Source: Siphonodentalium dalli (taxonomy: Eukaryota > Mollusca > Scaphopoda > Gadilida > Siphonodentaliidae). Taken from it: a DNA stretch of 64,000 bases. The DNA lies in the NCBI GenBank assembly GCA_032622095.1, contig CP136068.1, forward strand, positions 134,981,989 through 135,045,988, given 5' to 3'. The position numbers and the translations under genes were made by a program. Below, one piece after another: positions 1-11,189 of the stretch (positions are counted from its first letter, which is position 1; every line of letters starts with the position of its first letter). The notes under the pieces were generated by a model. It worked only from the letters and a program-made list of their open reading frames with translations, ran no database searches and was not told the DNA's origin.

Positions 1-466
1 TGAGTCAGTTCCAACCAGAGGTACACACATTACATGTAACTGTATTTGGCATATCTGCCAGACATGTGTTTACCAAAGTGTTTTTTTTTAAAAGAATTGT
101 TCATCTGTTCTCAGCTAGAGTAAAAATTACAACATAAATTTAGGCTTTCCACTTATATTTTGATGCATCAAGTTGGGATGTTGATAATACATGTAACAAT
201 TAGATGAGATTAAAATATCTCTGTTATTTTCCAGACTTCTAAATTAAACTGTTTATTGACCAAACAGTAAAGGTCTTACAGTAAATATCTTTAAAAATAT
301 AAAAGAAATATACTAATTTATTATATACTTGCCCATGAATTATAAGGTTTTAGCAGTGAGATATAAGTGATATCCCACTAGTGAGTGATATCAGCTTGAA
401 ATTTCTGATGTATTGACATTGATTGGGGGCCATAGGCAAGTAACTATAAAAGTATATAATAAACAG
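1..466. other. AT-rich non-coding stretch
   Basis: No exon, RNA gene or element end could be recognised. It is probably intron of gene A, whose earlier exons lie left of the window. A partly palindromic stretch around 365-395 (gatatcccactagtgagtga) is the only local structure. Confidence 0.4.
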
Positions 467-467
467 A

Positions 468-588
468 ATATCCACACTTTTTCAGTGGATATGGGTTAAA
501 TCTCATTCGTGATGACAAAACATTTGAATTCAATGTTTTGTCATCACTCATGAGATATAACCCATATCCACTGAAAAAGTGTGGATAT
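468..588. repeat. Foldback element of about 120 bp
   Basis: The two arms are almost perfect inverted copies. The left arm reads ATATCCACACTTTTTCAGTG; the right arm is its reverse complement. They meet around a short centre near gaattcaatg. This looks like a small MITE or foldback repeat. No target duplication was resolved. Confidence 0.75.
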
Positions 589-612
589 CCTCTAGATATA
601 TATTAGTTGATA

Positions 613-997
613 CAGCCCTGGGAATTAGCCTAGGCAATAGGCAATGCCTAGGTAAAAGCAGAGGCAAAATCAGTTTGCCTAGGCAATTATATTTCCTAGG
701 TAAAACAAGTTCATTGGGTTACTAAAATTTATTTGTGTCTATCAGAAATAGAACCTCTTTAGCCAAAATGACTTCCTTAAATCACTCTTTACATATGTTG
801 TCCTACAATTGTTTCCATGGCACTGGGCCATTAACTAGCTACCCGGTATAAGGACACTTGTTTTGGAGATGATTTGTACATATATGTTGAGTAGTGGCCT
901 GGAAATAATGTTCCCTCAAAAGCATTTCAGGTTATTATTGAATCATATTGATTTGAAATATATTGCCTAGGCAAATTTTCCTTAATGCCCAGGGCTG
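613..997. mobile_element. Small hAT-like MITE with GCCTAGGCAA subterminal repeats
   Basis: The ends CAGCCCTGGG...CCCAGGGCTG form a terminal inverted repeat. The direct repeat TTGATA lies exactly outside both ends (607-612 and 998-1003). The motif GCCTAGGCAA or a close variant occurs several times near both ends, like transposase-binding repeats. There is no ORF. The 6-bp duplication is shorter than the 8 bp usual for hAT, so the class is tentative. Confidence 0.7.
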
Positions 998-1106
998 TTG
1001 ATATCAGTGAAAACTGTACAATTGACTTGGGCTGTAGCGATATAAATATTGTTATTTTCTATATGATTATTTATCATTTTTCATATATTTGTTTTTCTTA
1101 TTTCAG

Positions 1107-1136
1107 ACTGCATAAAATGGAAAAAGTATCAAAAAG
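1107..1136 (+). CDS. Gene A, candidate 30-nt micro-exon
   Basis: A strong pyrimidine tract and acceptor (tttttcttatttcag) precede 30 open bases that end at AAG|gtatat. The exon starts with one codon-completing base and encodes LHKMEKVSK plus the first two bases of a Ser codon. The next exon at 1946 starts with the base that completes it, so the phase fits exactly. Its shortness means it could be a chance match. Any earlier exons, including the start codon, lie outside the window. Confidence 0.45.
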
Positions 1137-1230
1137 GTATATTATTAAATTATATCATGTTGCTTCTCAACCAGGACTGTTGTGTCATTAGCTTTGTTTA
1201 GTTTACCCACATAAATTTAATTGTTCAGAA

Positions 1231-1769
1231 CCCTTTCAGTGCCAAGTCCGATTTTTGTATCAACCCATTTTACCCATATAAATTTCCTTGATCATTTTTC
1301 AAATTTATTGATTATAATAATGTGATAAATTGATGGAAAGAGCTCTTAGCTCTTTATTGATTATAATAATGTGATACATTGGTGGAAAGAGCTCTTAGAG
1401 CTCTTTCCATTAGGGCTGCAACTATTCATCGTGATTTCGATGTATTGCGTTACGCTTTCACACGATACGCGTATCGTATCGTGTGAAGACGTGTATCACG
1501 ATTCACAAATATCACAATTTTAGGTCATTGAAAGCGAAAATAACCCATATTTACTGTGTTTTTTTTTTTAGCAATTATAGGTAGAAAATCCTCTTAAAAC
1601 ATGGTTTTGCGTATCATGATATGTATCGTATCGTTGGTCATGTATTGTGACAAAGTGGATCGTTGCAGCCCTACTTTCCATCAATGTATCACATTATTAT
1701 AATCAATAAATTTGAAAATGGTCAAGGAGATATGGGTTGATACAAAAATTGGACTTGGCACTGAAAGGG
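1231..1769. mobile_element. TTAA-type element, GATCATTTTTCAAATTTATTG core (family P2)
   Basis: The ends are CCCTTTCAGTGCCAAGTCC and its reverse complement. The right side is followed by TTAA (1770-1773), while the left target has decayed to CAGA. Inside is a hairpin built of 'tcaaatttattgattataat' arms and a GAGCTCTTAGAGCTC centre. The hairpin is interrupted by the hAT element at 1411-1673. Other copies lie at 25599-26012. Confidence 0.8.
1411..1673. mobile_element. hAT-type MITE nested in the P2 element
   Basis: The terminal inverted repeat is TAGGGCTGCAAC...GTTGCAGCCCTA. The exact 8-bp target duplication CTTTCCAT lies at 1403-1410 and 1674-1681. Removing the element and one duplication restores the palindrome of the host element. 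The interior is rich in tatcgtatcg-type repeats and carries no ORF. The end sequence resembles widespread animal hAT elements that begin AGGGCTGCAACGAT. Confidence 0.9.
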
Positions 1770-1945
1770 TTAAAGATGGCCAAACCTCATTTCATTGCAA
1801 AACTGTTCTAATATTAAAAAACTCACAAGTTTGATAATTAGTGCTCATTTACTAATACTTGTGTATTACCTTGTATTACGTTAAATAATTTTGAAAATAA
1901 TCATAACTTCTACCGTATTTGATTGATTTCTCGTTTCTTTTACAG

Positions 1946-2066
1946 CAGAGGAGGAACAAAGGCCATTAATAAAGTAAGACCCGTCCCCGACTTCAAAAAA
2001 CTTCACACAGAATGGCAGTCAAAATTAGATATTGGAAAGGCATGCCAGAAAAAGGCAGGAACAGTT
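1946..2066 (+). CDS. Gene A exon with FKKLH motif (NUSAP-like?)
   Basis: The acceptor is ttcttttacag and the donor GTT|gtaagt. It is 121 nt long (one codon-completing base plus 40 codons) and ends in phase 0. The peptide includes VRPVPDFKKLHTEW and then a Lys-rich tail. Pro-x-Phe-Lys-Lys-Leu-His is also found in the nucleolar and spindle-associated protein NUSAP1, a microtubule-binding mitotic protein. That similarity is recalled, not searched. An inner GTAAGA (1972) could act as a cryptic donor but would remove the motif. The coding call is strong; the family name is tentative. Confidence 0.8.
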
Positions 2067-2205
2067 GTAAGTAAAACTTTGCACCTTTCGATGACTAAAT
2101 ACTCTTTTACAAGCCTGGACATTATTAATAGCGTGTCTCAGACATTTGCAGAATGAGGTCCCCAGGAGGTGAATTTAGTGATGCTACCTCACACAGTGAG
2201 CTATC

Positions 2206-3537
2206 TAGTGTTGATCGATTAATCGATTAATCGACTAGTCAAAATCGATGCGATTATTAAATTAGTCGATCCCGAAATCTGCTAGTCGACTAGTCGGGGG
2301 GAAAAAGCAGTACCTATGTGCTATCATGACAGCAGTGCCATTGCACAGCCATATTATCATGTAATCTGTAACAGTTAACACATATTAACTTAAAGCCTTA
2401 TTGCATTGTTCCTTTAACGATGCCACTGCCAGTCATGCAAGGGCGGTGAACTCCATAACCTGAACTGAACCCAATGTATGCATGTGTAGGCGCAGTTTCT
2501 TTTATGTTGATCATCAAAGACATGTTTAAAGTGTCGCTGCCGACTGAACACTGTCTAGTTCCATGGGACGCAATTGACCAGTGATAACTTCTCACTAGAG
2601 TAATGATACAACAAAATGGCTTCAATGATATACGAAACATAACTCGTGACAAGTCAAGTTGGTAAAGCCAACTCAGTAACTGAATAAAATCTAGATCATT
2701 CTTATACCCATACCACCCATCCCCCATACATGACGCGCCAATTCAGAGAGACAATAGAACACACCCGACATCTAGTTGGCGAGACTTACGAACAAGACTT
2801 GCCTATTTATTTCCAGGTTACCGGCGACAATTTTTGTTTAAATAAATTTTTTTTATTACCTGCATTCCCCAAACCATGAGATTATATGGAGGTTGCAGGA
2901 GAGCCGGGTTTAATACATCAAATTGGGGAGACTCACGGGCAAAACGGAGAGTACATTGTTCACGTGCTTTCCGTTTGAACGTTCTGACACGGAAGAGTTG
3001 GATACTCGAAACTGCGATGCCACATGGCCCATTTTATATGTCATATGGGCATAGAAACGGGAACTCTTAGAAGGGATTCGACTACTCTTGAGTGCCTAAT
3101 AAACATTCATGTACGATTATTAAAATCGCGGTAAAATTCCCACCTGTACGATCATTATTTGGTCCTGTATGTTTATTAAATTACCGTAACCAAAAGAAAT
3201 AATTCACCAATCTTAAATTGTGTTATTCATAGATAAATGAACTCTGATTGTTGAAAGTGATCAGCACACTCTAGATTCACAGACCTGCCTATCCATTAAA
3301 ACTATTTCTGTCACATGGCAGCAGTAAACCAGTCAGATGGTGCGTTTTGTTGGGATGTATGGTACTAATATTTCCAGTCTGTACGTTTATTCCGCCCTGT
3401 ACTATTATTCAGTTACGCGACATTTTCCAACCTGTACTATTATTCCACCCTGTACTTTTATTAGGCACTCAAGACTAGTAGTCGATTACCTCTGGTGACT
3501 AGTCGATTCCTTAAAATCGCTAATCGTTTCAACACTA
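2206..3537. mobile_element. Non-autonomous hAT element, 1.33 kb
   Basis: The ends are TAGTGTTGA...TCAACACTA. The exact 8-bp target duplication GAGCTATC lies at 2198-2205 and 3538-3545. Subterminal regions are full of AATCGATTAATCGACTAGTC-type repeats, as in many hAT elements. Open frames inside (2398-2727 on -, 2876-3070 on +) do not resemble a transposase, so the element would need one supplied in trans. It itself hosts another element at 3087-3473. Confidence 0.88.
3087..3473. mobile_element. MITE nested inside the hAT element
   Basis: The perfect 17-bp terminal inverted repeat is CTTGAGTGCCTAATAAA...TTTATTAGGCACTCAAG. At least six variants of CCTGTAC-NN-TTATT lie near both ends and look like transposase-binding repeats. 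The flanks share only ACT, so the target duplication is short or unclear. No ORF is present. This is a third nesting level at this locus. Confidence 0.8.
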
Positions 3538-3585
3538 GAGCTATCATAAATTATTCACCCTCTGGGCACCTCATTTATAAGCACA

Positions 3586-4319
3586 TAATCATTGATATAC
3601 AGATCTATACAGCTACCAACAATTGGTTATCAACAAAAATACACAGATTATTCTGAGATGAGAAGCATGTGCACAGCAGACATATGGCTTGGTTAGTCAT
3701 CTTTGTCAGAAATCACGCTGGCCAGAAAATTCTTTTTCGCCAATTTTTTGGGCATTTCTTAATTTGTTTGACCATTTATAAGAAAATTAGGCCAAATTGA
3801 AAAACCAAAATATGGTATCTTTGAGATAACCGAAACTAAAAGAAATATATAAAACACACGCACAAAAGTGACTGATAAATATCAAGTTGGACAAGAGTGG
3901 CATAAACGATGGCAATGTGCATGATGGTAGTCTAGCCGGTAACGCATATCAACATAAATGAGCACTGATATTGTCTTGTTTTGAAACCACAATGCAATAA
4001 AGTATTGTCACTTGACTAAGACTAAAGGACACCGTTCATTGTTTTGATAAGCCTGTGCGACATTTGACAAATTTTATCTATACACAGGCGAACAACTGCT
4101 AATTACCTAATTAATGGTTTTGTGGAGATCTGACGATAATTAGAGAGGTGATAATCAGATTGCTGGCCATAGCCTTGAAACTTTTTGGCCAGATGAAATT
4201 TTCTTTGGCTTAAAAAGTTGACCATTATCCAATTTGGCCTCTGACAGTATGAACCCTCATCTTTGTTGACCGGTGGTAGGCATTTCTGCTGCGAATGCAC
4301 TGTTTTTACAAAAATCAAA
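3586..4319. other. Intron, no recognised exon
   Basis: Gene A intron between the 2066 donor and the 6035 acceptor. Open stretches such as 4103-4318 lack splice borders in a compatible phase and coding character. Pieces such as 'ttggccagatgaaatttt' look like degenerate repeat. Confidence 0.4.
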
Positions 4320-4530
4320 ATGAGAATTCTGATTCTCGTCGGATGTTAAGTCCTGCAGTAGCACTGGTTGGCGAAGTCAAAAGGAAACCTGATGGTCTTC
4401 ACAGGGCTTTAAATCTGAAGAGAATGAGAATCATGATTCTTAGTTTGATTCACGTAAAAGCACCTGATTCGCTGTAGAAATTCTATATTTTGATTCTCGA
4501 AAATTTTATGGATTTTAAGGCCTGCTTCAA
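4320..4530. repeat. Degenerate GATTCTCG repeat related to 8882-9005
   Basis: Repeated gattctcg/gaatcatgattct words and a right end ggattttaaggcctg match the better-preserved element at 8882-9005. The left end is decayed. Confidence 0.55.
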
Positions 4531-6030
4531 TTAGTGAAAAGTCTGATATACAAATGTAGATATATTTATAGGCCATAATAAAAATAAGCTTTGTTTCCCC
4601 TGACCCTATTTACCCTAAAAAAAACTTCCCAACTCAAAAAAATATTTTTTTGTCCAGTCAGGATGATCATCATATGAAAAAATACTCAAAATTAATGGAA
4701 ACCCATTTTATGTTACCAAGAATGACCGATATACTGCTACATCATCATTATGATATCTAGATGAATAGCTCAGGTTTTTAAATCTTAAATATGGAATGAT
4801 AAAAAAGTGGGACATCGTCTCATGTTGGCTCTGAAAATAAAACACCAATATAGCATTTGGTCCAGTTCTTTGACTCAATTTAATCTTAGGTGTCTTGTTA
4901 CCTGGAAAATATTAGTACATGTACTTGGGTTTCTTCAGATACATGCACTTCTGGGGCCAATGGCTGAATAAACTTATCCATGCCAGGCCTTATCATTCCC
5001 CCAAATTCAAGCCGGTTACCGGTGTCCCCAAATTACAACAAAGTCCCCAAAATAAGAGTTTGTTTTATTGTTTTATCGATGTTTTTGACAGACTAAACAC
5101 ATTTTTTTTTTCGATCGGAAATGCAAATGTAAATCAAAATCGGAACATTGTAAAACGCGGAATGCGAGTTCTAATTTAATAGTGAATTACCCCCCTTTGA
5201 AATTATCACACTCTTCTGTCTGGGAAAGATACGAATGTTTCAGCTTGGTTAGTGATGATTTTAGAATCAAAATATTGAAAATAATCATGAGTTCGCGAGG
5301 GAGGCCTCGAACAAGTGGCAAGTCTCACAATAAAACGAGCGGTACATACTCTTCCAAACGCAAACGAAAAGAGGAAGACAGTCAACCTGCGCCCATAACA
5401 TCCTTCTTTACAAACATTGCCGCTGTCACAATATACATAAGTTAGCACTTAAGTTCACATAATTTTGAACACATTCAACAACAAGAATTAGATACTAAAA
5501 TTATATTTATTAAATAATTGACTTAATAATATATTAGAATTATGCACAAGAATAAGTCAAAAAGTGTTTTGGGATGATGAGTTTGATATCCAATTCTGTA
5601 AATGGTACTGTATGAAACAATTTGTGGATGTGACCTTGTATATTGCTCTGAAATGGACTAGAAATGAAAGATTACAGTATAAAATCTTCAATACAATTAG
5701 GTTGAAATAGATACTTATTAATGTCTGAGAAGCCAGGAAATGGCGTTTCGTGGTCTTGAAATCTCAAATTTTCGCAAACCTGCTGGAACCATGGTCCGGC
5801 AGGTTTGATCGGTGTCCCCAAATTAGACTAATGGAAAGGCCTGCCATGCAGTGGCCTTTTATAGAAGTTAAAAAAAATTACCTACTTACCTACTCACTCT
5901 TGAAACATCATGTAGCGTCAGGGGAACTTATATTTTTAATTGTGGCCTTTGAATGGATGGAGGCTTTTAATCCGTATGATGTGTTCATTGTTTCATATAC
6001 ATGTATGTGTAAACAAATTATAATTTCTTT
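4531..6030. other. Intron, no recognised exon
   Basis: No phase-compatible exon or clear element boundary. The open frames 4919-5179, 5182-5445 and 5750-6232 have no acceptor-donor pair of their own, except that the last overlaps the true exon at 6035. A basic stretch near 5290-5390 (Arg/Ser/Lys-rich) looks codon-like but ends without a donor in frame. Confidence 0.35.
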
Positions 6031-6034
6031 ACAG

Positions 6035-6171
6035 GCTCATGAGTTTGATTTGACTAAGGCAGGGACAAGGTTCAAACCCGCAGTTGTGAACCAAATGAAA
6101 TCTGAACAGGAGTTAGGCGTCAATGAAGTGAAGATGAATCCATCACTGAGGCTCTCTGAATCCAGCAAGAG
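6035..6171 (+). CDS. Gene A exon
   Basis: The acceptor is taatttctttacag and the chosen donor AAGAG|gttggt. It is 137 nt long, starting in phase 0 and leaving two bases. The peptide begins AHEFDLTKAGTRFKPAVV and ends with SESSK plus a split Arg codon. The donor is not ideal, but it is the one that keeps the frame: its AG plus the first A of the exon at 6849 makes Arg and continues into an open basic region. The function of this segment is unknown. It is hydrophilic and probably disordered. Confidence 0.75.
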
Positions 6172-6516
6172 GTTGGTGATTAGTGTTGCTGAATTGGTCA
6201 CTACCACCAATTATTTTGTGGCCAAGATCTAAAAATATTATGGAATTGGGAAAACATTTTATTGATACAGAGAACCTAAATATTTGTTTCCTTCCCTGCC
6301 TAACTGTATGAATTATAGTTTTCTCTCTCACAGAGAAAGGAAATGATACATGAATGTCTAATATTATATTTTGAGATGTTACTACAATATAACAAAAATG
6401 ACGCAAGTTTTTGAAGAAAAAAAGCTTAGAAATTTGATTAAATTTGTTGCACCCAAATTTGCTAGTAAAGTGTAAATATAGCGCTCTACACATTGGTATC
6501 GCTTTTTATGGTAAGT

Positions 6517-6788
6517 TTAAATCCTTTTTATACTAAATACTCATTGATGAGTAGTTCCCTTAGGAAATATTCAGATAATAAGTTCAACAAACGGCCATAC
6601 CGGTTGAACTTATTATTGGAACATTTCCCACTATTGGATAAGAATCCTTCTGCAATTGTATTATATTTTTGTCTGTCTGTCATCTGTTTTTCCTGAATAC
6701 CCCTTCAAATGAAATAATAGACCATTTAACTATATTCTTTTATAAATGGGTGGGATCTCTCGAATCCATTTAGTATAGAAAGGGTTAA
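6517..6788. mobile_element. TTAA-type MITE (family T)
   Basis: It lies between TTAA at 6517-6520 and TTAA at 6785-6788. The right end ATTTAGTATAGAAAGGG pairs with the left TTTTTATACTAAAT. An inner hairpin is made of cagataataagttcaac and its reverse complement. Other copies or pieces are at 14075, 20250, 26740, 28810 and 50190. Confidence 0.75.
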
Positions 6789-6848
6789 TATATTCTTGTG
6801 TCAATTTTGTGGCCTGATGTTAAGTGTTTTTTTGTGTTAATCTTGCAG

Positions 6849-7030
6849 AAAACAGATAGACGTTGACAGTCCCAGTAAGCGAAGCAGAAAAGTTCTGGGT
6901 GAGGTTCAGTTGGGACAGAATAATGTTAATAAGAAGTCAGCACCGTATACAAATACCAACAGGAAGGATAGGATCCCGACAAGGAAAGTGGCAAAGATGA
7001 AGAGCTTTGTGGAAGAACAGATAGATGAAG
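6849..7030 (+). CDS. Gene A exon, Lys/Arg-rich
   Basis: The acceptor is gtgttaatcttgcag and the donor GAAG|gtaaac. It is 182 nt long: one base completing the previous Arg codon, 60 codons, and one base left over. The peptide carries DVDSPSKRSRKVLGEV, then NRKDRIPTRKVAKMK and an acidic end. SPSKRSRK could serve as a nuclear localisation signal and a proline-directed kinase site (inference). The element at 7079 begins only 48 bases after the exon. Confidence 0.82.
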
Positions 7031-7078
7031 GTAAACAGCTCTCATATTCATTATGTGGCCAATTCAGGGTCTGAAGTA

Positions 7079-7243
7079 CAGTAATGCTCTAAGTAATCGA
7101 AAATATGGCTTGTTGCCATTCATCGGAAAGCTCTCCCCGAGAGCTTTCCGATGAATGGAAACAAGCCATATTTTCGACTAAATCCTGAAAAGTTACCCAT
7201 AATTCTGCTGTTGTTAAGAAGTCGATTACTTAGAGCATTACTG
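7079..7243. mobile_element. Near-palindromic TA element (family S), copy 1
   Basis: The ends CAGTAATGC...GCATTACTG and a TA on the left (CA on the right) mark a mariner-like insertion. The left arm is shortened, so the hairpin is asymmetric. It sits 48 bases inside the intron after the 6849 exon. Confidence 0.8.
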
Positions 7244-7386
7244 CAGGGACTTGCCTTGAGGTTTCAAATTGGGAGAAGTCACTTCTCCCTGTTAGGTTAT
7301 TATTTCACCCAATAAAACCATTAATTTATAGTGAGTAAGAACAACATTATAATCAGTAAATATAATTTTAAATATGATGTTGGGAC

Positions 7387-8495
7387 CAGGCCTCAGCCTA
7401 GGGGTCCAGAACAGGGAGACTTGAAGTCTCCCTACAGGAAATTTAGGGGGACTTCAGGAAATTTAGGGAGACTTCAGGGAGAAGTGGGGAGACTACCAAA
7501 AATTTACAATTTTCAAATATCGCTTTATTTTATAACATCTGACAATAATTTAAAAAAAGATAAATTAAGAAATAAAACTAAAAAAATTTGACTTTATCTG
7601 AAATTAGCCTAATTAATTGTTATTATACATTTAAAATTTTTGGAAATGTTTTGTGTAGCTATCATTTAAGCAAGACAATTATCAAGTTACAGTAGTAGTT
7701 AATTTTTTAACTAAATGAAAGTAGTAATACTAGTATTATTTCCTTGACTGCAGCTTGTACGTTTGTACAGTCTGAATCATGATGCATGTAACTTTGTAAG
7801 TTTAATTTGGTCACGGCTGTAATGTGGGTGTCCGCTAAAATAAACAATAAGGACTAACTAACAAAGGAGTTGAAAAAGCTTTTATAATGGCCTCCTTAAT
7901 TAATGCCAACATCACTGGTATAATCCGATTAAAGCAATAAACTTGAGATTTATTTACGGAAGTGGTCTCTTCAAAAAGTCCGACGCGGTCTCTTCAAAAA
8001 GTCCGACGCGTTACCGAAACGAACTTCCGAAGCGCCTGGTACATACATTGATAATGTCGTAATTGTTTTATATCTGAAAAGCGGGACGGTGGTCTTTCAA
8101 GTTAACTAAAACATTTATTTGTGACACTCACGATGGTCAGTATATCTCATCGTGTTTTCAGCGTGTCAAAACATTCGTGATTAACATTCATTACCGCACA
8201 GGGAACAAAGGCGACTGAATAACAACACAAAACAATAGGTCATATTTTATTTTTTATTTTAAACACTTGGGTCTTCGTCTCTGCATCGTCTGTTTCTTTT
8301 TTGGATGGCCGCCACAATTCATCTATATACGGACATGTCCGGAAAAAAAAACTAGAACAAAAATTAAGGAAAAAAAAAAATAAAATCCCCCTAAAATTGA
8401 AGGCGACTTCGATTTCGCCTTAGAGCGACGATAGGGCGAAGTCAGCGACAGTAAGGCGACAATCTCGCCCGAGTCGCCTTGTGAGCTGAGGCCTG
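7387..8495. mobile_element. Non-autonomous hAT element, 1.1 kb
   Basis: The terminal inverted repeat is CAGGCCTCAGC...GCTGAGGCCTG, with the exact 8-bp target duplication GTTGGGAC at 7379-7386 and 8496-8503. Inside are ggagacttcaggg-type repeats near the left end, aggcgaagtc-type repeats near the right end, and a 25-bp tandem doublet (tcttcaaaaagtccgacgcg) around 7968-8018. No transposase ORF. Confidence 0.88.
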
Positions 8496-8881
8496 GTTGG
8501 GACCAGTCTGATAATATCCAGACTCCGTCTCATTACTTTCATCTACATATGACGACACCGGGATTCTATCTGATTTCAAAGATGAAGGGGGAATTATCTT
8601 TTTTGTGAAAACTCATTAATATTCATAGGGTAGTGTTTATCATTGCAATACACACATAGATCTACACACGTGCGCCTGAGGTCATGTATGTGTACATTTA
8701 AGAGTAGTCACTCTTCCTCTAACCAATGTCCATGCAATAAAATGCTCTCAAGGTTAATTGCTTCACTATACATGCAGAATACAAGTTTCACCATTCAGAT
8801 GCTATATATAATAAAGAAAATTGTAATGAAAATATAGCGATAAGAACGCTATGATAAATCTTATTGAGTTGTTGCATCATC

Positions 8882-9005
8882 CAGGCCTTAAAATCCGACG
8901 TGAATCAGAATCATGATTCTAATTTTGATTCTCGTAAAAAGTCTTGATTCCCTCTAGAAATGCTATTATTTGATTCTCGCAAAAATTGATGGATTTTAAG
9001 GCCTG
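8882..9005. mobile_element. Short MITE with GATTCTCG repeats
   Basis: The terminal inverted repeat is CAGGCCTTAAAATCC...GGATTTTAAGGCCTG. Inner words gaatcatgattc and gattctcg repeat. No clear target duplication (only CATC is shared). A decayed relative lies at 4320-4530. Confidence 0.75.
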
Positions 9006-9734
9006 TCATCTCCTTATTTAGAATACGCTCTTGGAATTTACTACAAAGTTGTTATGATCCTTATTTGGCATATGACGTAATATCCATACAGGTTAGGAGA
9101 AAATAATATTTTTGGAGTATCTTTGCAAATACCATTCTGTTATGTATACTTCTATACTGATCATTCTCCAATTATAAATAAATGTACGTTAGTTTGGATT
9201 TTGAACGACATTTTGTCAGTACTAATGTGTAGTTTAAATGATAACTTTATGAGATTGCAGTCAAATGCCGCGGGTGTGGCTTCTATGAATAAGTGAATAT
9301 TAATTGAATTTGCAGGAAGCTATTCATTGGTCAAGCAAGGCATCGCTCGCTGCATATTAGCTAGATTTCTCTCATTTGAAATAAGTTTAACCATGAGAGT
9401 CCTTAGACTGCAAGTTGATTGAAATGAAACACGGTCTAATTTTATTTAAAGTGTATTGGGACATAAGCATTCTGGTATATGAGAAAGAAGTCGCTTCTCC
9501 CTGAGACAAATATAGCGAGAAGTGGCACATTTTAGGGAGAAGATGGCTCCCAAGTCGCCCTCTAGGCTGGTACCTGGCATGAAGTGGTAGCCGATTAAAA
9601 TGGTGGAGAAGATGGGGTAACATGATAGAAAGATGAGTGAAATGAGTTGGGTTCAAATATTTAAGCACCATTTTATAATTTGTTTTGTCTATAATATTGA
9701 CTGCCGTGGTATTGCTGTTTCTTACATGTGTCTA

Positions 9735-9947
9735 CAGTAATGCCCTAAATCATTGACTCTTAACCACAGCAGAATTATGGGTAATTTTTCAGGATTTAGT
9801 TGGAAATATGGCTTGTTGCCATTCATCGGAAAGCTCTCAGTGAGAGCTTTCCTGACGAATGGCAACAAGCCATATTTCCGACTAAATCCTGAAAAATTAC
9901 CCATAATTCTGCTGTGGTTAAGGAGTCGATTATTTAGGGCATTACTG
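9735..9947. mobile_element. Near-palindromic TA element (family S), copy 2
   Basis: An almost perfect inverted repeat over its full length, flanked by TA (9733-9734 and 9948-9949). The arms read CAGTAATGCCCTAAAT... and meet at aaagctctcagtgagagctt. This full-length copy can serve as the reference for the family. Sequence between 9460 and 9600 belongs to another degenerate repeat (agaagtcgcttctccctg). Confidence 0.9.
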
Positions 9948-10569
9948 TATATAAAGTGTACAGGGTTTCCACTACTAAGGCTGGCTGTCAAGCAGCCTCA
10001 TTTATCTCCAAAACATGACCCCATATTTGGCCACAAATGGCCACAGTCCGAGCTCAACACCATTTTTCACAGGAAGATCGACCACTGAAACTGATGATTA
10101 ACTGCAGGTCGCAATGAATCATGCACTTGATGCCTGAATAAGACGCGATCAGTAACACATGCAATGTGGACAGTTGTCTCCACAGTTCTTTGTAACGCTT
10201 TGTCAGTGAAAGTCAAACCAATCATCACATCAAAGCGACTGGTGCTGTCGAATAAAATTGCCCATGCGCTTGGTTCTCATGAAATGTTGAATTGTCAGTT
10301 GAATACATTCAAAAAATGTCAGTTGAATACATTCACAATCAATATGAGTCACAAGAAAGGTTTTTATAAAAGAAAACTGCGGCCTAGCAATGCCTGGGGA
10401 TCAGCCATAATTACTTTGTTTTGTACCACTGAGAGACATGAAAATTTTTTGCCATGGACGACAGAAAACTTAGTCGATGTTCCTGTAGGGTGTACAAGAC
10501 AATCCGCCAAATTCTATATTCCATGCTATTGATTTATCTGCAAAATGTTCACCGTTGAGTAATGATGTC

Positions 10570-11030
10570 GATTTTTGCACCAGTTTACTCTATTCACGTC
10601 ATATACAAATATCTGAAGGTAGACTATTTTCCCCTTTTTGAGCCTCAATTAGCTATGTCAACAATGCCACATGGTCAGCTTTCCCGACAATGTTTCCATG
10701 AAAAGCATTGCCAGTAATAATGACTCCATTTTGTGCGAGTTTGGCATCGGATATAATATCCAACAGTGGTAGACCCTATCTTCACACCTTTGGAACCTGA
10801 ACATATGTCAACAATGCCATGTGGTCATTTTTCCAACCGTTCCGTGTAGTGTGGAACTTGTAGTAATAGTGTTGAATTTGCACCAGTTTAGCGCCGGGTA
10901 TAAAGATCTGCACAGTGGTTGTCACTTCACACTCTTTTTGGCCTCAATCCACGTAAACAATACCACATTTTTCAGCTTTGCTGAGGAAATTTCCTGGCTC
11001 GACAAATTGTTATTTGCTTAACTATTTCTT
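10570..11030. repeat. Degenerate tandem repeat, three units of about 150 bp
   Basis: Units can be anchored at gcaccagttta (10577), gtgcgagtttgg (10733) and gcaccagttta (10879). All continue into 'tgtcaacaatgccac..ggtc'. The units have diverged widely, so the array is old. The long open frame 10164-10532 just upstream has no splice borders and includes a short duplication (tgtcagttgaatacattca); it was not called as a gene. Confidence 0.65.
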
Positions 11031-11189
11031 CGCAATATTAAGAATGCATGTAGAAACGAAAAAAATTTCTACTTTCTATTAGTTCTACTGAGATTCCCAG
11101 CAGTCAAAAGCTTTATCGCTGTTTTCAACAACATGCCAGTTGAGCATTTTAAATTACACATTGTGTCGGTTTTAGTTCATTAACTTGTG

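Larger units (their letters stand above)
2110..3585. mobile_element. Double-hairpin family R copy, split by a hAT element
   Basis: This copy begins at 'acaagcctggacatt' and contains cagaatgaggtccccaggag at 2149 and the complementary ttcaccctctgggcacctca near 3553. The two halves were one short hairpin element before the hAT at 2206-3537 inserted. Related copies are at 11.7, 21.2, 22.1, 26.3, 34.4, 38.7, 41.8, 47.5 and 52.2 kb. Confidence 0.75.

Noticed and set aside
2398-3070. Open frames inside the hAT element
   Set aside because: Neither matches hAT transposase motifs and both overlap subterminal repeat sequence.
10164-10532. 122-codon open frame on the + strand
   Set aside because: No splice borders, no recognisable domain, and it runs into a degenerate tandem repeat; composition is not protein-like.
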